Shown in pieces: positions 1-11,200 of a stretch of DNA of 64,000 nt. Within the stretch, counting starts at the first letter, position 1, and each line of letters begins with the position of its first letter. The DNA comes from Physcomitrium patens. Its lineage: Eukaryota; Streptophyta; Bryopsida; Funariales; Funariaceae. The stretch spans positions 1,017,173 through 1,081,172 of the forward strand of contig NC_037274.1 in assembly GCF_000002425.4 (NCBI RefSeq), given 5' to 3'. Made by a program: the position numbers and the translations under genes. The notes below the pieces were generated by a model that was not told the origin of the DNA, searched no databases, and worked only from the letters and a program-made list of their open reading frames with translations.

Positions 1-2
1 AA

Positions 3-986
3 CTTGGACGTGCAAGGATTTTTACAAAGATTGATTTAAGAGGAGCCTACAACCTTGTGCGAATCAAAGAAGGAGATGAATGGAAGACAACCTTTCGTAC
101 AAGGTATGGCCATTTTGAGTACAATGTCATGCCTTTTGGTCTTACCAATGCTCCAGCGGTCTTTCAACATATGATGAATGACATCTTTCGGGAGTACCTC
201 GATGACTTTGTTGTCATCTATCTGGATGATATTTTGATATTTTCCAAGAATGAAGAAGAACATGAGAAGCACGTTTGTTTGGTTCTTGAAAAACTACGCG
301 AACGAGGACTCTACGCCAAGTTGGAGAAGTGTCAATTTCACCAAAATGAGATGGAATTTTTGGGCTTCATTGCGACTACAGAGGGCTTGAAGATGGATCC
401 AAAAAAGGTAGAAGCAATTATATCTTGGGAAGTTCCGAAGACAATTAGAGATGTTCAGTGTTTTCTTGGATTTGCTAACTTCTATCGGATCTTCATCAAG
501 AATTATTCTCAAGTTGCTGCACCACTCACGCGTCTAACAAGCAAAGACAAGCTCGAATGGGGATCACAAGCAGCAAAAGCATTTCAAGATCTCAAGACGG
601 CATTCACTACGGCTCCAATCTTAGTACACCCTGACTTTGCAAAGGCTTTCTATTTAGAGACCGATGCTTCAGATTTTGCTTTGGGAGCTGTGCTTTCACA
701 GATGGGCATAGATAAGAAGCTTCACCCAGTTGCGTTCTATTCACGGAAGTTCTCTACTGCTGAGATCAACTACGAGATCCACGACAAAGAGCTGCTTGCT
801 ATAGTGGATGCCTTCCAAGAGTGGTGTCACTTCCTCGAAGGAGCTGCACATCCAGTGACTGTTTATACGGACCACAAGAATTTGGAGTACTTCATGACAG
901 CTCGAATTTTGAATCGTCGTCAAGCTCGATGGAATATGTCTCTATCACGATTTGACTTTATTATCATCTACCGCCCTGGAAAATAG
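3..986 (+). CDS. Ty3 Pol, reverse transcriptase-RNase H part (5' partial)
   Basis: The frame is open from base 3, inside the RT domain (KIDLRGAYN), so the true start lies upstream. Visible RT motifs are the MPFGLTNAP block and the catalytic YLDD box at 219-230. RNase H follows, with the DASDFALGA block, the HDKELLAI block and the VYTDHKNLEYF block carrying its acidic residues. The frame stops at an amber TAG (984-986) just after RPGK. The same frame continues beyond it with QGLSDALSRR and runs into the integrase, so this is one Pol polyprotein broken by a single stop. Function: copying element RNA into DNA in cytoplasmic particles. Confidence 0.9.
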   Translation, partial: LGRARIFTKIDLRGAYNLVRIKEGDEWKTTFRTRYGHFEYNVMPFGLTNAPAVFQHMMNDIFREYLDDFVVIYLDDILIFSKNEEEHEKHVCLVLEKLRERGLYAKLEKCQFHQNEMEFLGFIATTEGLKMDPKKVEAIISWEVPKTIRDVQCFLGFANFYRIFIKNYSQVAAPLTRLTSKDKLEWGSQAAKAFQDLKTAFTTAPILVHPDFAKAFYLETDASDFALGAVLSQMGIDKKLHPVAFYSRKFSTAEINYEIHDKELLAIVDAFQEWCHFLEGAAHPVTVYTDHKNLEYFMTARILNRRQARWNMSLSRFDFIIIYRPGK

Positions 987-2558
987 CAAGGATTATCTGA
1001 CGCATTATCGAGGAGATCGTATCTTGCGCCAAAGGCTGGAGAAGCAGCGTTTGATCAACAATGTACAACATTGTTGAAACCAGAAAAATTCAGGATTTTT
1101 GCTACTGTTGCAACTATCGATGACGGCTTCCTAAGCGAGGTACGTACTGCGACCATTGAGGATTCTATAGCTCTTGACATCAAACAACATGTCGATAATG
1201 ACAAGTTTAAGGTGGAGGGAGATCTTCTGTATTTTGAAGAGCGGTTGTATATCCCGAAAGGACCAACTCGACTCCGAGTACTTCAATCTCGCCACGACTT
1301 TCCAGCTGCAGGACATTTTGGATTCAACAAGACTTTGGAGCTCATTTCACGAGATTTTTGGTGGCCCCAAATGTGGAAGGATGTGAAGGAATTTGTCCTT
1401 TCTTGTGATGTTTGTTCAAGATCCAAGATCCCTCAACATCGTCCGTATGGACTTCTCCAGCCATTGCCTATTCCGCACCGACCATGGTCTTCAGTTTCTA
1501 TGGACTTCATTACGGACCTACCGCCATCGAATTCATTTGACAGCATCTTTGTTGTGGTAGATCGATTTACCAAGATGGCGCATTTCGTGCCTTGCAAGAA
1601 AACATCGTCAAGTGAAGACACCGCAAGACTCTTTCTTAATAACATATATCGTTATCATGGCCTACCAGATGATATCGTGTCGGATCGAGGTACTCAGTTT
1701 GTATCCAAGTTTTGGAGGTCCCTCTTTGAGATATTGAAGGTGGATATTAAGCTCTCTTCGGCTTTTCATCCTCAAACTGACGGTCAAACGGAGCGGGTGA
1801 ATCAAGTTTTGGAGCAATATTTACGATGCACCATCAACTATCAACAAGATGATTGGACTGCATATCTACCGCTTGCTGAGTTCGCATACAACAACACTCT
1901 TCATGCGTCAACTCAACAAACACCATTCTTCTCCAACTACGGATACCACCCCAAGCTCGATTTATTGAGTTCTTCAGCAAATAACAACCCAGCAGCTGAA
2001 GGATTTGTGAAGCAACTATCGGAGCTTCAAGCGACGTTGAAGCTTCAATTGCAATCTGCCCAAGAGAGTTACAAGGCATCTGCAGATCAATATCAAAATG
2101 AGGCGCCTACTTTTAAAGTTGGAAGTAAAGTATGGCTTCTTCGACGGAATATCAAGACCAAGCGGCCATGTGACAAATTGGACTATCGGAGATTAGGGCC
2201 ATTTGTTATCGGGAAGCAGATCAATCCGGTGGCATATCGTCTGGAGTTACCAGCTACTATGAAGGTACATCCAGTCTTTCACGTGTCTTTGTTGGAACCT
2301 TATCGAGAGTCAGCTTTTCCCCAAAGAGTACAAAGTCCGCCACCAAGTATCGAAATTGAAAACCATGAGGAATACGAGGTGGAAAAGGTACTAGATTCAC
2401 GGCGTAATAGAAGAAAATTGGAGTATTTAGTGCATTGGAGTGGATACGACATCAATGAACGAACGTGGGAGCGTGCCGAAAATCTTGCCAATGCGCCAAA
2501 AAAGGTACAAGAATTTCATCAACGATATCCTCATAAACCTAAGCCGATTCAACGATAG
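987..2558 (+). CDS. Ty3 Pol, integrase with chromodomain
   Basis: Continues the RT-RNase H frame after the amber codon; the first internal Met is at 1071. Counted from that Met, the zinc-binding module is H75, H82, C112, C115. The catalytic core has D145, D205 and E241, with 35 residues between the last two, the classic DD35E spacing. A GPF/Y-like segment (LGPFVIGK) precedes a chromodomain at about residues 434-488 with the aromatic positions expected of a methyl-lysine reader (Y435, W456, W466). Chromodomain integrases are known to steer insertion toward heterochromatin. No other stops or frameshifts are seen to the stop codon at 2556-2558. Because of the upstream amber it probably needs suppression or another copy in trans. 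Confidence 0.9.
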   Translation, partial: QGLSDALSRRSYLAPKAGEAAFDQQCTTLLKPEKFRIFATVATIDDGFLSEVRTATIEDSIALDIKQHVDNDKFKVEGDLLYFEERLYIPKGPTRLRVLQSRHDFPAAGHFGFNKTLELISRDFWWPQMWKDVKEFVLSCDVCSRSKIPQHRPYGLLQPLPIPHRPWSSVSMDFITDLPPSNSFDSIFVVVDRFTKMAHFVPCKKTSSSEDTARLFLNNIYRYHGLPDDIVSDRGTQFVSKFWRSLFEILKVDIKLSSAFHPQTDGQTERVNQVLEQYLRCTINYQQDDWTAYLPLAEFAYNNTLHASTQQTPFFSNYGYHPKLDLLSSSANNNPAAEGFVKQLSELQATLKLQLQSAQESYKASADQYQNEAPTFKVGSKVWLLRRNIKTKRPCDKLDYRRLGPFVIGKQINPVAYRLELPATMKVHPVFHVSLLEPYRESAFPQRVQSPPPSIEIENHEEYEVEKVLDSRRNRRKLEYLVHWSGYDINERTWERAENLANAPKKVQEFHQRYPHKPKPIQR

Positions 2559-2684
2559 CTTCTTGCTGAAGCTTGCTCATCAAGTAGCATAAAAAAAGAG
2601 GAGGGCACCTCCAAAACCCATAGTTCGATAGTGTAGAACTTTTTTAGCAACTATAGTTTGCTCTCATCATTTTAGCCTTTAGAC

Positions 2685-3032
2685 ATGGATAGTCAAGATA
2701 CTACACTTGTTATGTCATCTCAAGCGACTAGCTCACGAAGACGACCGCGAGATGAAGAACCGCCTGCACCACGACGACGTCGGAGGATACCGAGCAACAG
2801 ATCGCTAGTAATTGTATTTGAGGTCGAGCCTGCCTACGACGGTCAGCCAGAAGGTGTGTTTGGAGGACAGTTTCAGAATGAAGACACAGAAGTCCACACT
2901 TGGTCAGAGGTTGAAGGTGTTGGTCACTACCGTTGGCTCCAAGGGCCGATGAATCATTTGCCTCGCAAACAACAATTGGAATTCATAGCGGATGTGATGC
3001 GACAGATTTTCATTTTCTTGCGTTGGTATTGA
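2685..3032 (+). CDS. Extra ORF between pol and 3' LTR (115 aa)
   Basis: A 115-codon ORF starting 126 bases after the pol stop, still inside the element. The N-terminal third is basic and low-complexity (arginine runs, prolines). The C-terminal half has the order VIVFEVEP, HYRWLQGPMNHL, then a helix-like EFIADVMRQIF. I recognise no domain. A clearly related frame occurs at the same place in the decayed relative A1 (48024-48251), with YYQWLKGPINHL and VANIIYRIL. Retention of this frame in two very diverged copies argues for a real protein. Position after pol is where some plant Ty3 elements carry env-like or other accessory genes, but I see no signal peptide or membrane segment, so env is unlikely. 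Function unknown. Confidence 0.65.
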   Translation: MDSQDTTLVMSSQATSSRRRPRDEEPPAPRRRRRIPSNRSLVIVFEVEPAYDGQPEGVFGGQFQNEDTEVHTWSEVEGVGHYRWLQGPMNHLPRKQQLEFIADVMRQIFIFLRWY

Positions 3033-3082
3033 CTGATAACAACATTGCTTCTCGGAGACCTCGAAGTTAGAAGAGGAGGTGA

Positions 3083-3494
3083 TGTCATGGACATACATTG
3101 GAAGATTCTTCGAATATTCTTCTAGAATATTCTCTAAAGATTCTCTAAAGATTCCTTTAGAAGGTTCTAGAAGATTCTTAGAATATTCCCTAAAGATTCT
3201 CTTAGAAGGTTCTAGAATATTCTGATAGATTCTAGGAAGTTGCTCGAGAAGTTTCCTAATTAGTAGAAGTTGTTGGAGAAGCGTCCTAGTTAGCGGAAGT
3301 AGCTCGAGAAGCTTCCTATTCAGTAGTATATATAGGAGTCGAGGCTGAAGGGTTCTTCAGTCTCGACAACACATCTCTTGGAGTTCTAGCTCACCTTTCT
3401 GGTGTTGTTCTTGTACTCATCTGTTTAATCTAGTTCTGCCACTTCTTCTTGAACTTCTTGTTAGATTTCAAGTCTGTATTTTGTGTCCGTGACA
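3083..3494 (+). repeat. 3' LTR of element A with polypurine tract
   Basis: 412 bases bounded by the inverted termini TGTCATGGACA and TGTCCGTGACA. A polypurine tract (AGAAGAGGAGGTGA, 3069-3082) lies directly upstream, as expected for plus-strand priming. The U3 part has two kinds of tandem repeat rich in GAA/TTC motifs, then a TATA box; R-U5 follows. Confidence 0.9.
3101..3335 (+). promoter_or_regulatory. LTR promoter with periodic heat-shock-element array and TATA box
   Basis: Three perfect TTCnnGAAnnTTC sites occur at 3120-3132, 3165-3177 and 3210-3222, exactly 45 bases apart in a 45-base tandem repeat. Extra GAAnnTTC pairs lie at 3101-3108, 3112-3119 and 3181-3188. A second tandem repeat of three 30-base units (3236-3325) has GAAnnTTC in units one and three (3248-3255, 3308-3315). 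A TATATATA box follows at 3327-3334. Alternating GAA/TTC units are the known binding site of heat-shock transcription factors. Heat induction is inference. Confidence 0.75.
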
Positions 3495-3933
3495 GACTAT
3501 TGCCAAAGACTAGAAAACATAAGACTCTTGAAACTAGACTAAAAACCAAAAAAAGAATTGACAAGAGTGAAGAAGGCCTCACTTTTGCCTCTATATATAC
3601 TTCTTAACTAAGGAATATGTAGCGACATATTATAGGACCTCTAATATGAGTCTAACTTACAGGACACATGTCTAATTTGCAAGGCAAGTTTCCTAAGCGT
3701 GTGCCATATGTCCAACTTACAATACAAGTGGTTAACATGTCGACACGTGGTCTCCTTGTTGGCCAAGTTTTCAATCTATCAATCACCTATAGACATGTAT
3801 AAAGGCAAAGTAGCGTCTATGAAGCTTCTATGAAGCTTTCTACAAGCTATTATCATATTTATTTATTTTGACTTACTTCTACATATTCTTATTATCTAGA
3901 TAATTATCAGGATAAATATGTATGTCCGTGATA
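3495..3933 (-). repeat. Older family-B LTR fragment, antisense, cut by element A
   Basis: On the minus strand this matches the LTRs at 31966-32495, 33353-33800 and 48290-48832: a TATCACGGACATACAT start, GAAGCTTC motifs, a TATATATA box followed by GAGGCAA, and a CTTCACTCTTGTCAA block. The LTR end that should lie left of 3495 is missing, because the 3' LTR of element A sits there. Element A therefore probably landed inside this LTR; the remainder would lie upstream of the window. Confidence 0.8.
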
Positions 3934-6900
3934 ATATGTTCAAAGATCAAAACTCTCATCACATTTCTTTTTGTAATTTTTAGACTGAGTAATTTTTTAC
4001 AGAATATGTCAAAATTTCTAGTGTCATCAAGTTTGAAGTTACTTTAGAAGGTGACTTCTTTCATTTGTCATTCTTCCTCCTCTCCATCATATCTCCTTCT
4101 CTTTGTTCCTTCTAGTAAAGATCTCCAATGGAAGCCTCATACTTGTGTTGGTTTAAATGCTCAAAGCCAATAGAATTTGACAATTTATTTGATTGTTTTG
4201 AGAGAGTCTTCTCAGTATTGCTACTCTTGACCATGCTATGCAAACTAGAGTTTTTGGAACTTTTTTCAACTATGTCACTAGCATAGAGTTCCAACATGGT
4301 CAGGTCTTTTGTACCTTGGACTTCATGACAATGCACATCATTCAAAGATTTAATTAATTCTAGCCTTTTTAGACCAACTTTTATGAATGCATAATAGAAC
4401 AAAAATTGAGCCAACTACATATATAATAGCTACAAAAACAATCAGATTATGTTAGAAACATAACTTTAGAAATACTCATTTGAATTTTTTTCATTCAAAA
4501 TCAGAAGTAGCAACAAAAGTGAAAATTGGTAGTTATGGCTAAGCAATGTCCTTATTGCTATTCAGTAGAGGGAACTACCAATCCTCACCATAGCCTCTGT
4601 TTGTCCAATAAATACCACACCACATCATTGGGATGAGAATGGAGAATGGGGTCGAGATGAAAAAAGACAAGAATAAAGGAAGCATGGCTAGGAATGAGGG
4701 AGGTACGTTGCTTTATTAAAACATTAGGTGACTTTAACATTTTTTTATCTATATATAGAACCCTAAAGTTCAATCAACTCACCTAAAAATAATTTTATAT
4801 CTAACACATTACAAAGTTCTAACCTTTTAATGCCACCAACTCACTTATTTAGCATAAGGTGTAATATTCTACTTATTATGTGATCAAATCACACTTAACT
4901 GTATTACTATTGTGGTGTTTATATAGTTGTTTTTAGTATAGAGTTGAAAGATGCATATAGTTCTTTAATAACATTACTTACTTTAATAGAAGACCTTATT
5001 AGACTCTTCCATGCAAATATGTGTTTTTAATTAAAAACATAAATATATGAAAAAGATACTAATCATAATATCCAAACATTATGAATTCTTCAGAAATCTC
5101 TTAATAATCCTAAAGAGTGAAGAAAAGATAATATTAAAAATGTATTAGACATAATATTGTTGGATTATTTTAAAAAAAAAATACATTATGATTATTTGAT
5201 ATTACATATGAGAATTTGTTCAATAATTTCATTAAAAAATGCAATAATAATTCAAAAAATTATCATCACATGGATTTGGCTCTTATCAAAATTCTTGTAC
5301 ATGCCTCAATTATAAATGAATTAAAGGATTGTTAAGCCAACTTGGATCTCCAAAAGCGCAACTTGCCTACTTGCCAATTTACGTATTTATAAATGTTTGT
5401 CTATAAACAAGAATGGACAATAAAACAAAGATGGATTTTGGAGGGTTTTTGTAGCAATTCATAATTATCTAAACATACAGTATTGCACAAAAATTTCAAT
5501 AATCAAAGATAAACTGTTAATAAAAATAAAGTTTATTTATCTCTTGTAACCTGCAACTTCTATTGTATCATTATACTCTTTTCCAAATTAGGCTTGGCAT
5601 CTACAAACCTAGTTTTTGTTAAATGTAAAAACCATAAGTGTTGTCAAATCAGTAAAAAACTATCAATTTATCAAATTGAATATTAAATGGAAAGACAGCA
5701 TTTTTCACAACATATAATATTTACATCTTATAATAGATAGTATAATAAGTAAAGATTTATGTGTTTAAGTCAATTTATTTTCATATTTCGAAATGTTTGA
5801 CAAGATGGACTCATGGTTAAACATTCAACCACTTCTGAATTGTTCTTAAAAATCTCTACAGCGTTTCAGCAAAGAGAACACCCTATTAATGTTTTTTCCA
5901 ACAAAAACTTTAATCAAATTTTCTTTTGTATAGTGTATGCAAATGGATAGATAAAATCAAAATCATTTAAAAAATATTCAATAGACAAGTTAATCCAAAA
6001 AGTATTATTTCTTTAGTTTTTTTAAAGTCAGTATTAATTTCTTCTTAAATTGATTGATGTGTATATTTAGTTCTATAAACAGATTATAATCGATTCAATA
6101 TCAACCTAGTTTTAATTTTAAAATAGTATAAAATCGAGGGTTTTTAAATTACATATTGACAGTTCAATAAAAAAAAAAAGAAAAAAGATACAAAATCTTT
6201 AGCTGTAACATAAAAAAAAAGATACAAGATATTCATTTATAATTTAGAATTCATTTTTAAAGTGCCATTAAAAAGAAAAAAGAAAAAAATGTAAATATAT
6301 AGATATATTGTTTGAATTAACTCAAGATTGTTTCAAAATATGATCTATGATGTATTTACCAAATCAATGTTCAACATAACATTGCTAATAATCTATGCTA
6401 ATGTTTTAGTATCTTGTCTAAATGTAGCAGTTAGATAACAGAGTAGAATACAGTGGATATTTTTTCAAAAAATTCCAGTGAAGAAAATACTAAAAGGTAT
6501 TTATTAGGAGTTTCTGAACTTCTACTATTTGTTCACATAAAATTTAAAACATACCACCAATTGTTACCACAAGTCGTATAAGTCAAACTTTATTTTATTT
6601 TTAAACACATTCTTCTAATTATACATGAGAGTTTGTATTCATGTATATATGTAAGTTTGTATGTATGTTTTGCAAGTGTATCTTCATTCTTGTATTTAGA
6701 TTCTCTGTAGTTTGAAACAAAATACGACATTGTGGTTCCGAGTTACAGTGTTTGTATTGTGATTCGATATTATAATTTATTTTGTTATAAATCACTAGGT
6801 TTCTTTAACATACTACTGCGAAAGCAAGAGCCCCCCAAGTTTAGTTATAAGTAGAGTTATAATGAGACAATATTACATCCTCCTCTTCAAGAAAACTGCA

Positions 6901-8269
6901 ATTCAATTGTTCACAAGACTACTGACTGATTGGATACCTAAAGCATGAAATCCCGTACCAAGGTGAATTCCTAACCATTACCGACCTACACCACCTTCGT
7001 TGACTTTAAAAACTAATTTCAATAACGAGTTCAAAAACTAGAAAGAATACCAGATTTAGAGCGTGAAGCTACACGAACTGCTGAGAAATGAAGGATATGA
7101 ATGCCGATCCGCTATCCACACTTCTAACTGATTTCAAGTTCGAGATCAGGATAGCGAATTCGAGCTAAAACCTGCAGTCCATTAATTTGAAACTGTTCAA
7201 CACTTACCACCACCATCTCATGAAGCTAGTCGAGAATGATGAATAAAATGACGAAGTGGACGGAGTACAGCGGGCCCACACAGACAGCTTTCACTACCTT
7301 GCAAAATCAAGTTGTTGGCACATCAGGGACTTGCTTGTGGTCTACTAGCTAAGCTCTGGCAGCCTGGCATTGCACAACAGCAGATGAAACCCCTTCGGTA
7401 ATCATGAGAAAATAAACACTTCGGGTGACAGCGGGATAGCAACACTAACTAGTCATATTTAACTATCAATTTTTATTTTCTTCCTATTATCAAGATAATC
7501 GAATGCTTTGATATCATCGCGTTGCTTTCAAAGATACAAATATTATCATCAGAAAACCAATCAAATGGTTCTGAGCTCCGAAAACGTCTGATGATTAATC
7601 CACCAATACTACGACAGAAGCAAGACGCGTTTGGCGATCTAAATGGAATAACATAACCTGAGAGCAATCTATCACATAGGAACTCGTAAGAGTCCCTGCA
7701 CCTAAAACCAATGCTGCATAAGACAACCACATTGGAATAGTAAAATTACTTTAAAACATTAAACTAAAGAAATGAATCGGAAGAGGAAAACCTAAACCTA
7801 AATATATTTATTAGCCACTGTCAAAGTCCACCACTATTATTCGCTCAATCAATAGAAGGTATATTCGTCCTAAATTCCTTAGTGACAGGCAGATTCAAGA
7901 AAAACCAAAACAAAAAAAACAAACCCTTTTCACAAATAGGTCTGAAGGTAAAACAAAGAAGAAAGTGTTACGCTTACGTAGCAATCGACTTAGCCGAACA
8001 TATTTTTTCATAGAAGGTAATCTGCTTCAGCTTGATACGACTAAGTTCTACTCTCAAAAATTAAAATACATCTTGGGTTGAACACAGGGGTGTAAAAATC
8101 AGTGGCAGCTGACCTAAGCAGCTCATGCTGCAGTGACACACAAATTTCATTGCTTCAAGCCAAGAGAACTGGTCCCATGATAAGAGAAAGACTAATTTTC
8201 TATCTGTCACCACAAATCAACTGTACCTGAGCCTCCAAATCGAGGAACGAATGCTAAGAAACAAAAATC
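3934..8269. other. Intergenic, no gene recognised
   Basis: AT-rich to about 6.8 kb, then of more normal composition. A 100-codon ORF on the minus strand (4112-4414) and an 85-codon one (7473-7730) show no recognisable domain; I do not call them genes. The part just below 8270 is probably the 3' UTR of the SUF4-like gene. No RNA gene or repeat family recognised. Confidence 0.5.
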
Positions 8270-11200
8270 TTAAACATGAAAACTCATGCGACCAGCCAGC
8301 CTGCCTTCTAAAATCCTCTTATCAATTGCAGCATCAACAGAACTCATCTGTAGACAACAGCAACACGTGTAAGTTACAGCTCAAGGTCCGTTTAAAGAAT
8401 ACAACATAAATCCAAGACAGTTTTTGTTTAAATATCAAGGAATTTCAAAAACGTGGGATTCACTTACCTGAATTGTTTCGTCATGAACCTGGTACTTCTG
8501 CAAAGACAATCTCCGCTCCTCCTGCAAACAATTAAGAAAAGAGTAAGGAAACTCAGAGCACATGATAGTCTCTATTGTAAATTACGAAAAGGTCAATTTA
8601 CAGGAGACCTCTAAGCGAAACCAGGTTATGTACCACACAATCGAATCTACATAGACTATGCTGCTGTCATTACACTATATCGTCGATGGGTCTGCAACAT
8701 TCAATATTAGTATTAGAAATAGAATAGAAAATACCATGGAGAAAAACTCGTCGTCCCAAACAAGATAGACTTCATTTGTGCCACCTGCGACCCCTGGTGG
8801 TTTGTTTGAGATAACAGGTGGGGGCCCTATCGATGGTCCGCCAGTGTTGGGGCCAGATGAGTACATATGACTGCAGGGTGGTGGAGGGGGTGGTCCACTC
8901 AAAGCTGCATATTGTCGCCAAACATATCACTACCAACGTTTAGTACTAAAGTTACATAACATGAACAATAGAAATATCAACTTCTGCTTTAGAACTCGAT
9001 TTGTTGAACGGATTAAGTCTAATAGACATGGGTACAAAAAGACCTCATCAACAAGAAACGAAATAAGAATCTCACCTCCATAAGGTGGAGGAGGCAACCG
9101 AGCATTGGATCCTGGACCCATGTTCATTCCAGAGGATGCTCCTGGTGATGGCAATGGAGGAGCTATGCCAGGACTTCCATTAATACTTGATTGATTGCTA
9201 CCTGGGCTAGGCTGAGGTGGCTTCACGAGAGAACCAGCAGGACTGAGTGGTGGAGCTGAAGGTGGTGGTGGAGGAGGGGGTCCATTTGGCGGCTGCGTAA
9301 CAGGGAACAAGGGTCGAGGAGGAGCGAGAGACGAACCCGGAGGGAGAGGGGGCCGAATAGGAAAAAGAGGTTGGGAGGGAGGTTGAGAGGGAGTGGGAGG
9401 TCGTTGGCCTTGTATAGGAAACAGAGGCTGTGGAGGTTGGGGCATGCGGGGTGGGCCTGGTTGGCCAGGAAGAGGAGGACCGTTCCATCCTTGGGGAGGT
9501 GGAGGTTGTGGCTGCCAATTTGGGGGTGGACGTGGACCCAACCCTGGTGATGGCCTGTACCTGTAAACATAGAAACAGGTAGCAAAATTCCATGTAATAG
9601 ATACGTCCACAGAAGTGATCAGCTATGTTTAACCACAACTTTACTATGAGGATCTCAGTATAGTAGATCTTGACGCAGGCACTGTACAACTATGAAACAG
9701 ATAGATTAGGAGATTAGATTTTTTCCTATGAAAAAACCAAAATTAACAGATTACTTGGTCTGTAACCAAATAAAATCTCATCCGACCTGTTTTCTCGAAC
9801 AAAAAACTGCTACGAGCTAGAATTCATTTTCGAAGGAGAAAACAATTATTGTCCATCAAAACCTAGACTCGACAAAGAAATGACCTACGCACCTTGCATG
9901 TAAGCATGCATCCATTAATACCTGGCAAAACAGACAAGCACCGCAATGTAAGGGTTCGAAGAAAGACTTACATAGGTTGCATTGCAGTATACATTGGTTG
10001 TGGGGCCATACCAATTGCATTCGACCCCATCAATCCCCCTCCAACAAAGGGTAATAACGGTGGAACCTCCACTCTTGCAACTTTTGATGGGTTCTCATCC
10101 TCTGCGTGAGCCGAAGCTCCCAATAAACATTAACATTGGCACTCTCTTGCAAACAAATCAGCATAGACTCTACACAACTGTAAATCGTACCAGGACCTGT
10201 TCCAATGCAGATTCTGAGTACGCCATGACTCAGTCCCTTTAATTATTCGTGCGGCTATTTCACATGAACTACTCAGCAAATTACTAAATCAAGAATACAA
10301 ACAAGTTCCTGTACTACTCTTACAATGTAAACATTCTCCACATTTGTCACTTACTGATTACGCAGACTCTTCAAGCCAGCCCAGGCTCCAGCCAAGAAGA
10401 TTGTATGACAGCAATCCGTCTCAGGATAAAGCTTGCATCAGCAAAAATGTGGTATTTTCGAACTTGTTGTAGGCAGATACTTGTAGTTAAACACTAGCTT
10501 TTCATAAGAACCAATCAAACTAATTTCTTTCGATCACATTTATAGATGAACTATGGATCACTGAATTGGATGATTCCGGGGAATGATTGCACACACCGTT
10601 TTGGTAAGTCAAAGAAAGACTAAGCGGTCACTAAAATACCAAAACGGGGACACAATTCTGGCTGCGCGTTTATCGATTTCTTTCACCTACTTCAGGTCAT
10701 GTTTTGGAAATGATACATTGACATCATGCATGTTCCATGGAATTCACCTCCCAGCCCAATCCTACAAACCTGGCGAAGGAAATTCAAGGTGTAAACATAA
10801 GACACATGATTGATGAACGCACCATCATAATCCCCGTCATGGGCTGCTAGAATTTCGGCTGGAATACCCTCCATGCCATATATTTCAAGATCGGTCAAGG
10901 CTTCTCTTTCAGGCTTGGCATTAGGTATCCTGCAGACAACCAAGGAAATGTCAGGATCAACAAATTAACTATGTCAGGTGCTGAACCAACAGAAACCCGG
11001 TACTGACTACATCACACTAACTACTCAGGAGAAACGCGGGCTGACATGGAAGTAAATCCTCTAAACAACAAAGCGTGGTATAATTTAAAGAAGACGCGGC
11101 AGCGGAAAGTAAAAAAGACTCGATTTCTATGATTAGGCTCAAGCTCCTCATAGCGTACGGAGTGCGCTTCAGTTGCTGCAACTGCTCTCTCCCACAAGAC

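Larger units (their letters stand above)
1..3494 (+). mobile_element. Ty3/gypsy chromovirus, 3' part (element A)
   Basis: The 3' part of an LTR retrotransposon that starts upstream of the window. In order it holds reverse transcriptase, RNase H, a zinc-binding integrase with a C-terminal chromodomain, a small extra ORF, a polypurine tract and a 3' LTR. RT before integrase defines Ty3/gypsy, and the terminal chromodomain places it with chromoviruses. The reading frame is open apart from one amber codon at 984-986. It is the youngest Ty3 element here, judged by intact frames and base composition closer to the genes. Its 3' LTR abuts the interior of an older antisense LTR, so it inserted into an existing repeat. 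The 5' LTR is outside the window, so neither age nor target duplication can be read. Confidence 0.93.

Noticed and set aside
4112..4414. 100-codon ORF on the minus strand
   Set aside because: No recognised domain, AT-rich surroundings and no exon partner; could be chance.
9207..9689. Ser/Thr/Pro-rich ORFs overlapping SUF4 exon 4 in other frames
   Set aside because: Shadow frames of the proline-rich exon.
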